32,313 nucleotides of DNA from a virus. The stretch is taken from positions 1 to 32,313 of IMG/VR virus record IMGVR_UViG_3300007640_000136; one strand, given 5' to 3'. Under the pieces are notes generated by a model. The model worked only from the letters and a program-made list of their open reading frames with translations. It was not told where the DNA came from and made no database searches. A program made the translations under genes and the position numbers. Shown in pieces: positions 21,300 through 28,031 of the stretch. Position 1 is the stretch's first letter, and each line of letters begins with the position of its first letter.

Positions 21300-21499
21300 T
21301 TGGTTTCTCAATTGAATTCAAGCGCTGGTACTTTGTACTGCGTGGTCCCAAAGGTCGAGTGTATCTGGCAACTGGTTTTGCTAAACGCATGCCAGTCATA
21401 ACACCGACCGATACGTACACACTGGACCAGTGCATTGGCACATGGCCTGGTGATGAAACCGATGAAGAACTTCTTGACACCTTAAGAAGTACACGTTAA
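21296..21499 (+). CDS. 67-residue soluble protein
   Basis: ATG at 21296 overlaps the previous stop (ATGA). Beta-hairpin-like start (FSIEFKRWYFVLRGPKGRVY) with aromatic and basic residues, then an acidic C-terminus (WPGDETDEELLDTLRS). It may be a small beta-rich nucleic-acid- or protein-binding domain. Followed by a 6-bp hairpin (AAAGAA/TTCTTT) and pseudoknot copy B. Confidence 0.55.
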   Translation: MIGFSIEFKRWYFVLRGPKGRVYLATGFAKRMPVITPTDTYTLDQCIGTWPGDETDEELLDTLRSTR

Positions 21500-21523
21500 A
21501 GAAAGCTTAGTTCTTTAACACAT

Positions 21524-21550
21524 CGTCCTGGACATGACGTTAAACTGTCC
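21524..21550 (+). promoter_or_regulatory. H-type pseudoknot leader (copy B)
   Basis: 27 nt. Stem 1 CGTC (21524-21527)/GACG (21536-21539); stem 2 GGACA (21530-21534)/TGTCC (21546-21550); loop TTAAAC (21540-21545). It ends 23 nt before the ATG at 21574. The leader has no G and no Shine-Dalgarno site. Confidence 0.75.
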
Positions 21551-21573
21551 TTTCCACTTACTCATTTAACCCA

Positions 21574-21864
21574 ATGGAAATCAATTCTCCAACACCTCCT
21601 TTAGATCTTGTCAATGATTGGATGACACATTGGTATGACGATAACCAAACAGATGACACACAACCGATGTACATTGCAACTAAAGCTGCAATGTGGGGTG
21701 CTATCTGGGGTGCTACTAATGCTTTGGAATCAGCTATTAAAGACACGGCACCTGTTCATTGGCGTGTAGCAGGTGGCGCAGAAGATGGCCAGCAGATAGT
21801 ACGTGTTGCCGATCTAATGGAATGGCTTGCTACATTTCGTAAAGAATATGAGGAAAAACTTTGA
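21574..21864 (+). CDS. 96-residue protein, WGA-motif family (paralog 1)
   Basis: ATG at 21574 behind pseudoknot B. Starts with a Pro-rich PTPPLDLVNDWMTHW segment and has an A-A-M-W-G-A-I-W-G-A motif. Both recur in the genes at 21861 and 26070, which therefore form a paralog family. I recall similar PPPELV...WGAD proteins of unknown role in cyanophages. Helical; C-terminus Lys/Glu-rich. Function unknown. Confidence 0.6.
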   Translation: MEINSPTPPLDLVNDWMTHWYDDNQTDDTQPMYIATKAAMWGAIWGATNALESAIKDTAPVHWRVAGGAEDGQQIVRVADLMEWLATFRKEYEEKL

Positions 21865-22232
21865 CACGGCAACACTTCATCACGCCACCGCCGTTAGATC
21901 TAGTGCGCAAGTGGATGGAACAAACCAAGTACGACGAAGACACATGTTTTTATGAATGCTACATAGCAGAGCAATCAGCTCTATGGGGTGCAGACCAGCA
22001 ACTTTTAAAAGATGCAAAATGGTTGGATCACAATGTTTTAAATGAATCACATCTGAGAATTATTCCAGTGGGCGAGTCTTTAATTGAAGCAATGCGCCCC
22101 AGGCCTTTAAGTCTGAAAGTGCAAGCATTAGCAGCTCTTGAGACAGAGCCAGAAGATGCTAAAGAACTAATTGTGTTTGATACAGATCAAGTCAACATTA
22201 TTCGCCGCGCATTGGAGCAACTTAATGAATGA
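21861..22232 (+). CDS. 123-residue protein, WGA-motif family (paralog 2)
   Basis: TTG at 21861 overlaps the previous stop, with AGGA 7 nt upstream. N-terminus FITPPPLDLVRKWMEQ and a SALWGADQQL motif link it to the genes at 21574 and 26070. The C-terminal half has a RPLSLKVQALAALE segment and ends IIRRALEQLNE, close to the IRRALEQLDD end of the 26070 gene. Function unknown. Confidence 0.6.
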   Translation: MTRQHFITPPPLDLVRKWMEQTKYDEDTCFYECYIAEQSALWGADQQLLKDAKWLDHNVLNESHLRIIPVGESLIEAMRPRPLSLKVQALAALETEPEDAKELIVFDTDQVNIIRRALEQLNE

Positions 22233-22758
22233 TTACCAAGCAACACTGTCGTACTATCCAACGGCGCCGGGGCAATGGGCCAATGTGCAGAAATTCGCCG
22301 CCATTGCCAGTGAGTCTTGCATCCTCGAACTCCGCACCAGGGTCGAGGCGCTAGAGGCTGCGGCGCACAAGCACATTGTCGAAACCAGCGCCAACATCTT
22401 GGCTCTGGCGAGCCGGGTTGAGGCGCTGGAAGCTGCCAAACGCCAAGCGTCAAAAGTCCTAAATGTTAGTGATCTGCCACAGTGGACGCCAGAACAAGCG
22501 CAGCAGATTGCTGACCTGCTCACGCTCAACCCATCAGCGACGCTTACAAGTTACAACTATCCGGCCAAGCCAGATAGTTCGCTGGTAAAGCGGGTCGCGC
22601 TTGCTATCAGCGGCATCGAATACGGATTGGAACGGGACGAGGAGGCGGCCAACTGGGCATCCGAAGCCCGCGCCGCGATCCGCGAGGTGGCCGCGTGGAT
22701 GCATGACAACAATGTTGGCTACAATGCCGTTAAGTGGTTAGAACTAGAACTCAAGTAA
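22225..22758 (+). CDS. 177-residue helical protein in a GC-rich island
   Basis: ATG at 22225 overlaps the previous stop and has GGAG 8 nt upstream; the longer upstream start is rejected. Two near-repeats (ELRTRVEALEAA and ALASRVEALEAA, residues about 40-75) form a coiled coil. The C-terminal part (KRVALAISGIEYGLERDEEA) is Ala/Arg/Glu-rich. From about 22240 to 22740 the sequence is richer in G+C than its neighbours, suggesting recent acquisition. Function unknown. Confidence 0.6.
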   Translation: MNDYQATLSYYPTAPGQWANVQKFAAIASESCILELRTRVEALEAAAHKHIVETSANILALASRVEALEAAKRQASKVLNVSDLPQWTPEQAQQIADLLTLNPSATLTSYNYPAKPDSSLVKRVALAISGIEYGLERDEEAANWASEARAAIREVAAWMHDNNVGYNAVKWLELELK

Positions 22759-22782
22759 TAATTGTTGTAAACTTTGATCAAC

Positions 22783-22809
22783 CGTCCTGGACATGACGCT
22801 AAACTGTCC
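22783..22809 (+). promoter_or_regulatory. H-type pseudoknot leader (copy C)
   Basis: Stem 1 CGTC (22783-22786)/GACG (22795-22798); stem 2 GGACA (22789-22793)/TGTCC (22805-22809), extendable by T-A with 22810; loop CTAAAC (22799-22804). It ends 23 nt before the ATG at 22833. Same 27-nt length as the other compact copies. Confidence 0.75.
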
Positions 22810-22832
22810 ATTCCACTTACCTACACCACACA

Positions 22833-24596
22833 ATGCAGTTCCAACTTCCGTCCAACTTGCAAACTGAACTGATTGCTTATGATCCAAAGCTCAAGGTGTT
22901 GGCTAAGCAAGCTAACAAACCAGCAGCCAAGAAACCTACGTATCCACTTGGCAAGATCCCTTGCTTGATACCAACGCACATTGTGCGTGAAGCTGATCAG
23001 CAAGATGCAATTGCTCAGATCAATCAGCGTCCAGCACCACAGCGTTACCAAGTGTTTACTACGCCTGTAGATGTAGCGACACCACAGGCTAGGCTCAAGG
23101 TCATTGCTATCTTGTATCACTATGAACAAGTGTGGTATGCAGCATGGCTACCTTCTAAACAAGAGAAGGATCAGTATGTGTATGGCCATGCATATGCATT
23201 CAAGAACACATCAACTACTCAGAAGGTTGCGCCAACTTGGATATGGCGTAGCAAAGATGATTGCGTAGTCCATGACATTGGTCGTGGCTCACAACTATTT
23301 GTCTATACAAAGACAGCAACCATAGAAGATATCCGTGGGAAAGATTACGATAGCTGGCGTAGTTATCCATGGCGAGCAGGTAACCTTTATTGCCAGAAGG
23401 GTTATATAATTCGTGATACTGTTGTCAATGAATTTGATAACAGCCTGAGGGAAGATCTCCCAACATGGGAGGATTCACGTGGATTGTTTGATCGTATACG
23501 CTGCAAGAATATCTTTGATGCAACAAACATCCCATCAATGATGTCGAAACATCTTGATGAAAGTCAAGGCTTAACTGTTGATAACTTTATTGCTGCTTCA
23601 CTTGCATTCAAAGAAGAACATGGCTATAGCTCAATGACATACTCCGTTGTCACAAGAATCCAGCACATTGTTACTAAGCCTGCCATCAAGAAATTATTGC
23701 AAGCAGAGTTGAACCGTAGTGTTGATGCATACAATGATCCTAATAACAAACAACAGCAACCCATTAGCCAAGGCTTTGCAGCCTTTGTTCAGATCATTAA
23801 CTCAATTGAATGGATCAATAACATCTGGCCAGACTGTCCTATCGATTACTATCAGACTTACTTTAAGGAGCTTAAGTATCTTCGATTAACTGAAGTGCGC
23901 GTACGCAGCACATTTACACAAGATATGTCTTTACACAACTGGCTGCGTGAACACATGCCCATTGCATCGCTGTTTACAATCATGCGTAAGTACTTGGATA
24001 GACAACTTACTGAATACAATGGTCGCTGGGTTGATAGTGATGTTGGTTACCAGCGTCAACGCTTTGGTGAACTCAATGATACATTCTCCATGATGCTCAA
24101 GATTCTGGAGGCAGGCAAGACGTTGGAGCCACCGAAGCGTTGGCGTCTGACTGAGTTCCATGACTATGTACAAACTGAAGCATGGAAAATTGAGAATCCA
24201 AAGGAGTCTCTACGTCAAGATCTATTCCCTGAACCCATCAAAGTCACACGTCTTGATAAAGTGTGGACATTCTTCCAGCCTGTTGACACACATCAACTAT
24301 CCATGTGGGGTCAAGCCGTACGTAATTGCGTGGGCTCTGCATCCCACTATGCCAATGACATCAAGAAACGTAAGCACTTCATTGTGTTATGTATGATTGA
24401 TAACAAGCCCACTTTCACAATTCAATTGTCTGTGGACCAGGGTATGATGTCCGTCAAGCAAATTGCTGGCGTTGGCAACAGGAGTCTTACGTCAGAAGAA
24501 CGCGACGATTACACAGAAGCTTTCCGTGAGGTTTTGCAGCAACGCGAGAACCAACTAGGAGGTCTTGCGGCAACACAAGAAACAGCTAGCATGTAG
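22833..24596 (+). CDS. 587-residue PcfJ-like protein
   Basis: ATG at 22833 behind pseudoknot C. The C-terminal 100 residues carry the PcfJ-family signature: MWGQAVRNCVGSASHYANDI (RNCVG at 497-501), then HFIVLCMIDNKPTFTIQLSV and a QIAGVGNRSLT segment. PcfJ is named from a conjugative plasmid and is widespread in phages and plasmids, but its function is unknown. The N-terminal 480 residues are mixed helical sequence with many aromatics and no recognised domain. It is the largest plus-strand gene outside the polymerase, so probably important for infection. Confidence 0.7.
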   Translation: MQFQLPSNLQTELIAYDPKLKVLAKQANKPAAKKPTYPLGKIPCLIPTHIVREADQQDAIAQINQRPAPQRYQVFTTPVDVATPQARLKVIAILYHYEQVWYAAWLPSKQEKDQYVYGHAYAFKNTSTTQKVAPTWIWRSKDDCVVHDIGRGSQLFVYTKTATIEDIRGKDYDSWRSYPWRAGNLYCQKGYIIRDTVVNEFDNSLREDLPTWEDSRGLFDRIRCKNIFDATNIPSMMSKHLDESQGLTVDNFIAASLAFKEEHGYSSMTYSVVTRIQHIVTKPAIKKLLQAELNRSVDAYNDPNNKQQQPISQGFAAFVQIINSIEWINNIWPDCPIDYYQTYFKELKYLRLTEVRVRSTFTQDMSLHNWLREHMPIASLFTIMRKYLDRQLTEYNGRWVDSDVGYQRQRFGELNDTFSMMLKILEAGKTLEPPKRWRLTEFHDYVQTEAWKIENPKESLRQDLFPEPIKVTRLDKVWTFFQPVDTHQLSMWGQAVRNCVGSASHYANDIKKRKHFIVLCMIDNKPTFTIQLSVDQGMMSVKQIAGVGNRSLTSEERDDYTEAFREVLQQRENQLGGLAATQETASM

Positions 24597-24613
24597 CTGA
24601 GTCCGCACGGCTT

Positions 24614-24643
24614 ACCAGCCTTAGCCTCGATACTAGGGCTGGT
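24614..24643 (+). terminator. 11-bp hairpin after the PcfJ-like gene
   Basis: ACCAGCCTTAG (24614-24624) pairs with CTAGGGCTGGT (24633-24643) with one G-U; a TTTCT run follows. It may terminate the PcfJ-like transcript partly, or be the leader structure of the gene at 24652 (9 nt before its ATG). Confidence 0.55.
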
Positions 24644-24651
24644 TTCTACCC

Positions 24652-24873
24652 ATGACTGACTACACCGATGACCAACTGCTTGCCATGGCCATGGCCAATA
24701 TTGGTGAGTACATCCATGACAATTCACCACAGTATGTATTGATTGAAGAAGATCCTCGTAATGAGGATGACTATGATAGCTGGACTTACGGAATGGAAGT
24801 CCTACCTCAAGATCACACTTGGCAGTCAGATTCAATTGATGTAAGTCCAAGTGATGCAGACGTGACGGAATAG
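24652..24873 (+). CDS. 73-residue acidic protein whose end overlaps the tRNA
   Basis: ATG at 24652. Very acidic (QYVLIEEDPRNEDDYDSWTY) with Met/Ala at the start. The last six codons (DADVTE) and the stop lie inside tRNA-Leu (from 24856). Maturation of the tRNA by RNase P would cut the mRNA before its stop codon. No family recognised. Confidence 0.55.
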   Translation: MTDYTDDQLLAMAMANIGEYIHDNSPQYVLIEEDPRNEDDYDSWTYGMEVLPQDHTWQSDSIDVSPSDADVTE

Positions 24874-24941
24874 GTATACGTAACGCACTTAAAATGCGTC
24901 GGCCATTGGCCTTGCGAGTTCGACTCTCGCCGTCTGCACCA
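24856..24941 (+). tRNA. tRNA-Leu (anticodon UAA) with encoded CCA
   Basis: Acceptor stem GCAGACG/CGTCTGC, D-stem ACG/CGT, anticodon stem ACGCA/TGCGT with loop CTTAAAA (anticodon TAA), a long class II variable arm (GGCC/GGCC) and a T-arm GCGAG TTCGACT CTCGC. Discriminator A and CCA are encoded (24939-24941). It reads UUA/UUG codons. It has no intron, whereas many cyanobacterial tRNA-Leu(UAA) genes carry one. The 3' end is 23 nt before the next ATG. Confidence 0.95.
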
Positions 24942-24964
24942 ACCCACACATTTAACTCAACACC

Positions 24965-25327
24965 ATGTCTATCTTTTCCTGCTTTAAGCACATCATCCCT
25001 GAGTTCCATGCATACTCAGATGATGAGCAGCGCTACAACCTAGGCGCCACATGGACGGCACCTGACGGCCTCAAGGACTACCACAACCTTGAGCTGCGGT
25101 ATGTCCACAACTCAGAGCGTCTTGCGCTCCAGGGCGATCCTCAGCCTGATGGCAGCTGGCGTTACGTCGAACCTACTGGCGCAGTCCACGTCATCTCAGC
25201 CGAGCGTGCCAAGCAATTCATGGAGCAGACTCAGTCGCATGCATCCATCATGGTTGGCATGCTTGAAAAGTTAAAAGATGCTGGAGTCTTGGACACCACC
25301 ATCGACACCAGCGCACAACCTGCGTAA
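24965..25327 (+). CDS. 120-residue soluble protein
   Basis: ATG at 24965, exactly 23 nt after the tRNA 3' end, leader ending CTCAACACC. Starts with Cys and aromatic residues (SIFSCFKHIIPEFHAYSDDE), then Asp/Glu/Tyr-rich sequence with a DPQPDGSWRYVEPTG segment and a Met/Leu-rich helix (ASIMVGMLEKLKDAG). A WxYVEP(T/D)G pattern also occurs at the C-terminus of the gene at 20804 (FHYVEPDGI), a possible shared motif. Function unknown. Confidence 0.6.
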   Translation: MSIFSCFKHIIPEFHAYSDDEQRYNLGATWTAPDGLKDYHNLELRYVHNSERLALQGDPQPDGSWRYVEPTGAVHVISAERAKQFMEQTQSHASIMVGMLEKLKDAGVLDTTIDTSAQPA

Positions 25328-25348
25328 CCTACACCTGGAATGTTCAGG

Positions 25349-25370
25349 CCCCGGCATTGCCGGGGTCTTT
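25349..25370 (+). terminator. Intrinsic terminator-like hairpin
   Basis: CCCCGGC (25349-25355) pairs with GCCGGGG (25359-25365) over an ATT loop, followed by TCTTT. It looks like a terminator for the gene at 24965 but ends only 9 nt before the next ATG at 25375, so it may act as a leader structure or attenuator. Confidence 0.6.
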
Positions 25371-25374
25371 CTCT

Positions 25375-25710
25375 ATGCCAGAAGAACTTGATCTTGACAT
25401 TGTCGATAAGATCATGGATCACATCCCTCACTGGACTTGGTCCGTAATAAGGGATCGATTTATTGAGATCTTTGTTGACAACATGACGTCTGATATTCTT
25501 CAGCGTCTGACAGGATCAGTTGATGGCTTTGATGAAGCAGAAGAAATCCTGCGCAATCATTACATCATGCCTGGCTATGAACGTGAACTTCTAATTGATG
25601 CAATCAAGATCCTTAACATTGAACAAGTTGTTGAGGTTCTTGATCGCATGGAACTTGATAAATACAAAGAACCTACTGATGCAACCCCATGTTCAATTGA
25701 ACCTCAATGA
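25375..25710 (+). CDS. 111-residue acidic helical protein
   Basis: ATG at 25375 is preferred over an in-frame TTG at 25357, which lies in the hairpin. Helical and acidic (EELDLDIVDKIMDHIPHWTW; FDEAEEILRNHYIMPGYERE), ending EVLDRMELDKYKEP. No family recognised. The stop overlaps the next ATG. Confidence 0.6.
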   Translation: MPEELDLDIVDKIMDHIPHWTWSVIRDRFIEIFVDNMTSDILQRLTGSVDGFDEAEEILRNHYIMPGYERELLIDAIKILNIEQVVEVLDRMELDKYKEPTDATPCSIEPQ

Positions 25711-26066
25711 AATGTGTTGATTGCAAAAGCACCAATACTCGTGTTACATCAACAGATCATGTTAATGACACAACAACTTGGCGTTACAATCGCTGCTTAG
25801 ATTGTGGCGCCAGATTTAAAACTCAAGAGACTTATGCGCCACGTTTAACAACTGGTCCTAAGCAAAACAACAAACCATCTTTCAAAGCACATGATCAGGT
25901 ATGTGGTGAACACGTTCACACTGCAGTGCTAACTGAAACAAATGTCAAACATCTGCGTCAACTAGCTGAAACCGGGTACACTCGGTTGGTTCTTGCCAAA
26001 CGTTTTGGTATTAACCCATCAACAGTTGATCGCATCATCAAACGCAAAACCTGGAAACACATTTAG
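25707..26066 (+). CDS. 119-residue zinc-ribbon plus helix-turn-helix protein
   Basis: ATG at 25707 overlaps the previous stop. Residues 1-40 hold a CxxC...CxxC zinc ribbon (Cys 3, 6, 30, 33) with TRV and R-F-K-T-Q, very close to the N-terminal ribbon of NrdR. The ATP-cone of NrdR is absent; instead residues 75-119 form a helix-turn-helix (LRQLAETGYTRLVLAKRFGI, then NPSTVDRIIKRKTW). It is probably a phage DNA-binding regulator. Whether it acts on nucleotide-metabolism genes, as NrdR does, is not known; ThyX lies nearby. Confidence 0.65.
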   Translation: MKCVDCKSTNTRVTSTDHVNDTTTWRYNRCLDCGARFKTQETYAPRLTTGPKQNNKPSFKAHDQVCGEHVHTAVLTETNVKHLRQLAETGYTRLVLAKRFGINPSTVDRIIKRKTWKHI

Positions 26067-26069
26067 TTC

Positions 26070-26405
26070 ATGACAACACAACACCCCATCACCCCACCGC
26101 CGGAGCTGGTGCAGCAGTGGATGTTCGAGTTCTACGGCTCACACATTGTGCCGGGCGAGGCTTGTACTGACCTTGCCAACCGCGCTTCCCAGTGGGGCGC
26201 CGACCAGGAGCTGGAGGCGTGTTTTGATTTCGTTTACGACAAGTACGAGAAATTTGCTGAAAAAATGCAAGCCGCTCGCCGCCCCAAGCCGCCGAGCTTG
26301 AAGGAGCAGGCTTTAATCGAGCTCAGTGACGTTTACAACAGAGATAAAATTGACGACATTGTTTACGACACCATTCGTCGCGCTTTGGAGCAACTCGATG
26401 ACTAA
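26070..26405 (+). CDS. 111-residue protein, WGA-motif family (paralog 3)
   Basis: ATG at 26070. N-terminus PITPPPELVQQWMFEFYG and ASQWGADQELEACFDFV match the genes at 21574 and 21861. The RPKPPSLKEQALIEL segment and IRRALEQLDD end match paralog 2 closely. The first half is GC-rich compared with neighbours. Helical, unknown function. The Shine-Dalgarno of the next gene lies in its last codons. Confidence 0.65.
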   Translation: MTTQHPITPPPELVQQWMFEFYGSHIVPGEACTDLANRASQWGADQELEACFDFVYDKYEKFAEKMQAARRPKPPSLKEQALIELSDVYNRDKIDDIVYDTIRRALEQLDD

Positions 26406-26697
26406 ACCTCAACGCAAGTTTGCTATTGGTGATCGCGTAGCAGAACGTCCCAAGAATCACGGTATGTTTGCTGTACGCAAAGAAGTGCAAGAACGCATTG
26501 CCAAGTACCGCAACCAGAGGTACGGCACTGTCCTTGCAATTCAGCACAAGGCTGATGCCAAGGGGCGTAAGCGTGCATTCCTTATGGTGCAATGGGATCA
26601 CCTTGCTACACCATGTGAACATTCACAAATGCGTATCTGTCACATCGATGACTTCGAACGTATCATGAACGAATCCTGTGCTGCTATTGGTGCTTGA
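26398..26697 (+). CDS. 99-residue basic SH3-like barrel protein
   Basis: ATG at 26398 with GGAG 8 nt upstream, overlapping the previous gene by 8 nt; an upstream in-frame start is rejected. Segment KFAIGDRVAERPKNHG, then QRYGTVLAIQHKADAKGRKR and FLMVQWDHLATP, forms an SH3-like beta barrel as in small chromatin- or ribosome-type adaptor domains. I recall similar proteins of unknown role in cyanophages. Basic, possibly nucleic-acid binding. Confidence 0.6.
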   Translation: MTKPQRKFAIGDRVAERPKNHGMFAVRKEVQERIAKYRNQRYGTVLAIQHKADAKGRKRAFLMVQWDHLATPCEHSQMRICHIDDFERIMNESCAAIGA

Positions 26698-26701
26698 TTA
26701 A

Positions 26702-27238
26702 ATGATTGAAGTAAAACAATGTACAAAATGCAACCAAATGAAGCCACTTGATTTATTTCCATGTGTATCAAAAACAAATCGCAAACCTAGATCACAGTGT
26801 AAAAAATGTTGTTCAGAATCACAGCGTAATTACTATGCTGATAAGCCTGATCAATATAGAAATTACGTAAAGAAGCGTAGGTATAAATACAAGGGAATAC
26901 ATAAGCGAGTTGCAAACTTAAAAACTTTTGGTTTGACAATTAAAGAATATGAAGAAATGTTATTCACGCAGAACAATCAATGTGCAATTTGCGGAACATT
27001 TCAATGTTCATCTGGACGTCGTTTTGCCATTGACCACTGTCATCAAACTGGTAGGATACGTGGGCTTCTTTGCTTGAGATGCAACCAAGCAATTGGTAAG
27101 TTTCACGACAATTACTTTCTTTTACAACAAGCAGCAGATTATGTCTCAGGTCGAATTAGTGTGGGTCACCCCGAACGCAGAAAACCTAATTGTGGAAATG
27201 GCCAGAGTGTCAAACCCAAAGAACGCAAAGAACACTGA
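26702..27238 (+). CDS. Endonuclease VII-like (beta-beta-alpha metal) nuclease
   Basis: 178 residues, ATG at 26702. Residues 7-36 carry a Cys-rich zinc ribbon (Cys 7, 10, 33, 36). Residues 94-127 have the core: CAIC, then FAIDHCHQTGRIRGLLCLRC with catalytic-type D111-H112 and a second Cys pair, then N(Q)AIG. This is the T4 endonuclease VII family, which resolves branched DNA or acts as a homing endonuclease. AT-richer than its neighbours. The last 32 residues overlap the start of thyX in another frame and are not typical for the family, suggesting insertion just before thyX. Confidence 0.85.
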   Translation: MIEVKQCTKCNQMKPLDLFPCVSKTNRKPRSQCKKCCSESQRNYYADKPDQYRNYVKKRRYKYKGIHKRVANLKTFGLTIKEYEEMLFTQNNQCAICGTFQCSSGRRFAIDHCHQTGRIRGLLCLRCNQAIGKFHDNYFLLQQAADYVSGRISVGHPERRKPNCGNGQSVKPKERKEH

Positions 27239-27821
27239 AACAGCTCCTCGTTTGTTGTCTTATTTACTAAAACATAAACACTACTCACCGTACGAAATGG
27301 CAAACATGTGTGTTGAAATCAACACAACACGTGCCATATCAGCGCAGATTATTCGCCATCGTTCATTCAGTTTCCAGGAATTTAGTCAGCGTTACGCTGA
27401 TGTCAACGAGTTGGGCTCTGCTGTTATCCCACACCTGCGTCGTCAGGATGTAAAGAACAGGCAGAACAGCATCGATGACTTCCACCCAGAGGAGATCGGT
27501 GGTTTTTACCGCCGCATCAGTCAGCTCTTTGAAGACTCAGAACATCTTTATCGCGAGATGGTCAGTCACGGTATCGCCAAAGAGTGCGCCAGGAACATCT
27601 TGCCGATGGGTACCCAGACTAAGATCTATATGAACGGTTCACTCCGTTCGTGGATTCATTACTTACAACTTCGTTGTGACCCAAGCACACAAATCGAACA
27701 CAGGCACATCGCAGAAGAAATCAAACGTATCTTCTGTCAACAATTCCCAGTCATTGCAGAAGCCGCCTTCCAAGCGATGACAAATACAGCGCACGTGAAA
27801 TCAAGCGTGTCGAACGAATGA
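27141..27821 (+). CDS. thyX: Flavin-dependent thymidylate synthase
   Basis: ATG at 27141 (226 residues), inside the end of the nuclease gene. The diagnostic RHR-x7-S motif is present: RHRSFSFQEFSQR from residue 72, with the Ser at 82. ThyX makes dTMP from dUMP using FAD and methylene-tetrahydrofolate, supporting phage DNA synthesis. Downstream catalytic region GSLRSWIHYLQLRCDPSTQI is also as expected. The longer ORF start upstream is not family-like. No leader structure precedes it; it may be translated by coupling to the nuclease gene. Confidence 0.95.
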   Translation: MSQVELVWVTPNAENLIVEMARVSNPKNAKNTETAPRLLSYLLKHKHYSPYEMANMCVEINTTRAISAQIIRHRSFSFQEFSQRYADVNELGSAVIPHLRRQDVKNRQNSIDDFHPEEIGGFYRRISQLFEDSEHLYREMVSHGIAKECARNILPMGTQTKIYMNGSLRSWIHYLQLRCDPSTQIEHRHIAEEIKRIFCQQFPVIAEAAFQAMTNTAHVKSSVSNE

Positions 27822-27880
27822 GATTGCGTGCCCAATTCCTTGCCATCGCTGATGAACTAGAGGGTGTGACCTCACGGTGA
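27818..27880 (+). CDS. Possible 20-residue peptide coupled to thyX
   Basis: ATG at 27818 overlaps the thyX stop (ATGA). The short frame (start MRLRAQFLAIADELEG) reads as an amphipathic helix and in this frame the codons upstream, inside thyX, also look protein-like. It may be the remnant of a longer gene overlapped by thyX. No own Shine-Dalgarno. Confidence 0.25.
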   Translation: MRLRAQFLAIADELEGVTSR

Positions 27881-27906
27881 TCACTCCGCAAGGTCATTCA
27901 CTTTCC

Positions 27907-27935
27907 AGTCAGGGGAAGCAGCAGAAACCCTGACT
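27907..27935 (+). promoter_or_regulatory. 8-bp hairpin between thyX and the replication operon promoter
   Basis: AGTCAGGG (27907-27914) pairs with CCCTGACT (27928-27935). No T-run follows, so it is not a standard terminator. It lies 9 nt before the -35 box and could be the 3' end structure of the thyX transcript or an operator for the promoter. Confidence 0.45.
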
Positions 27936-27944
27936 CCCTCGGGG

Positions 27945-27974
27945 TTGACGCTGCTCTACTTCACCCTATATAAT
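27945..27974 (+). promoter_or_regulatory. Near-consensus sigma70 promoter of the replication operon
   Basis: -35 TTGACG (27945-27950), 18-bp spacer, -10 TATAAT (27969-27974). The only near-perfect promoter in the window. The expected start (6-8 nt on, near 27980-27982) puts pseudoknot D at the 5' end of the transcript. It drives the gp88-family gene, the 75-residue gene and DNA polymerase. Confidence 0.85.
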
Positions 27975-27981
27975 CATAGCC

Positions 27982-28008
27982 CGTCCTGAACACGACGTTA
28001 AACTGTTC
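27982..28008 (+). promoter_or_regulatory. H-type pseudoknot leader (copy D)
   Basis: Stem 1 CGTC (27982-27985)/GACG (27994-27997); stem 2 GAACA (27988-27992)/TGTTC (28004-28008), a G-C to A-T compensatory change relative to copies B and C; loop TTAAAC (27998-28003). It ends 23 nt before the ATG at 28032; leader ends CAACTCAACCA. Confidence 0.8.
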
Positions 28009-28031
28009 GTTATTCCAACTCAACTCAACCA

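Noticed and set aside
21524-21550. Pseudoknots as known riboswitches (preQ1-I, SAM-II, glutamine/glnA-Downstream-peptide) or a pistol ribozyme
   Set aside because: The conserved strings of those families are absent. The UUAAA next to stem 1 and a loop-based pseudoknot recall pistol, but the further helix and conserved purine-rich 3' part of pistol are missing.
24856-24941. tRNA-Leu as a phage attachment (att) site
   Set aside because: The tRNA is complete with CCA, but no integrase gene or flanking direct repeat is seen in the window.
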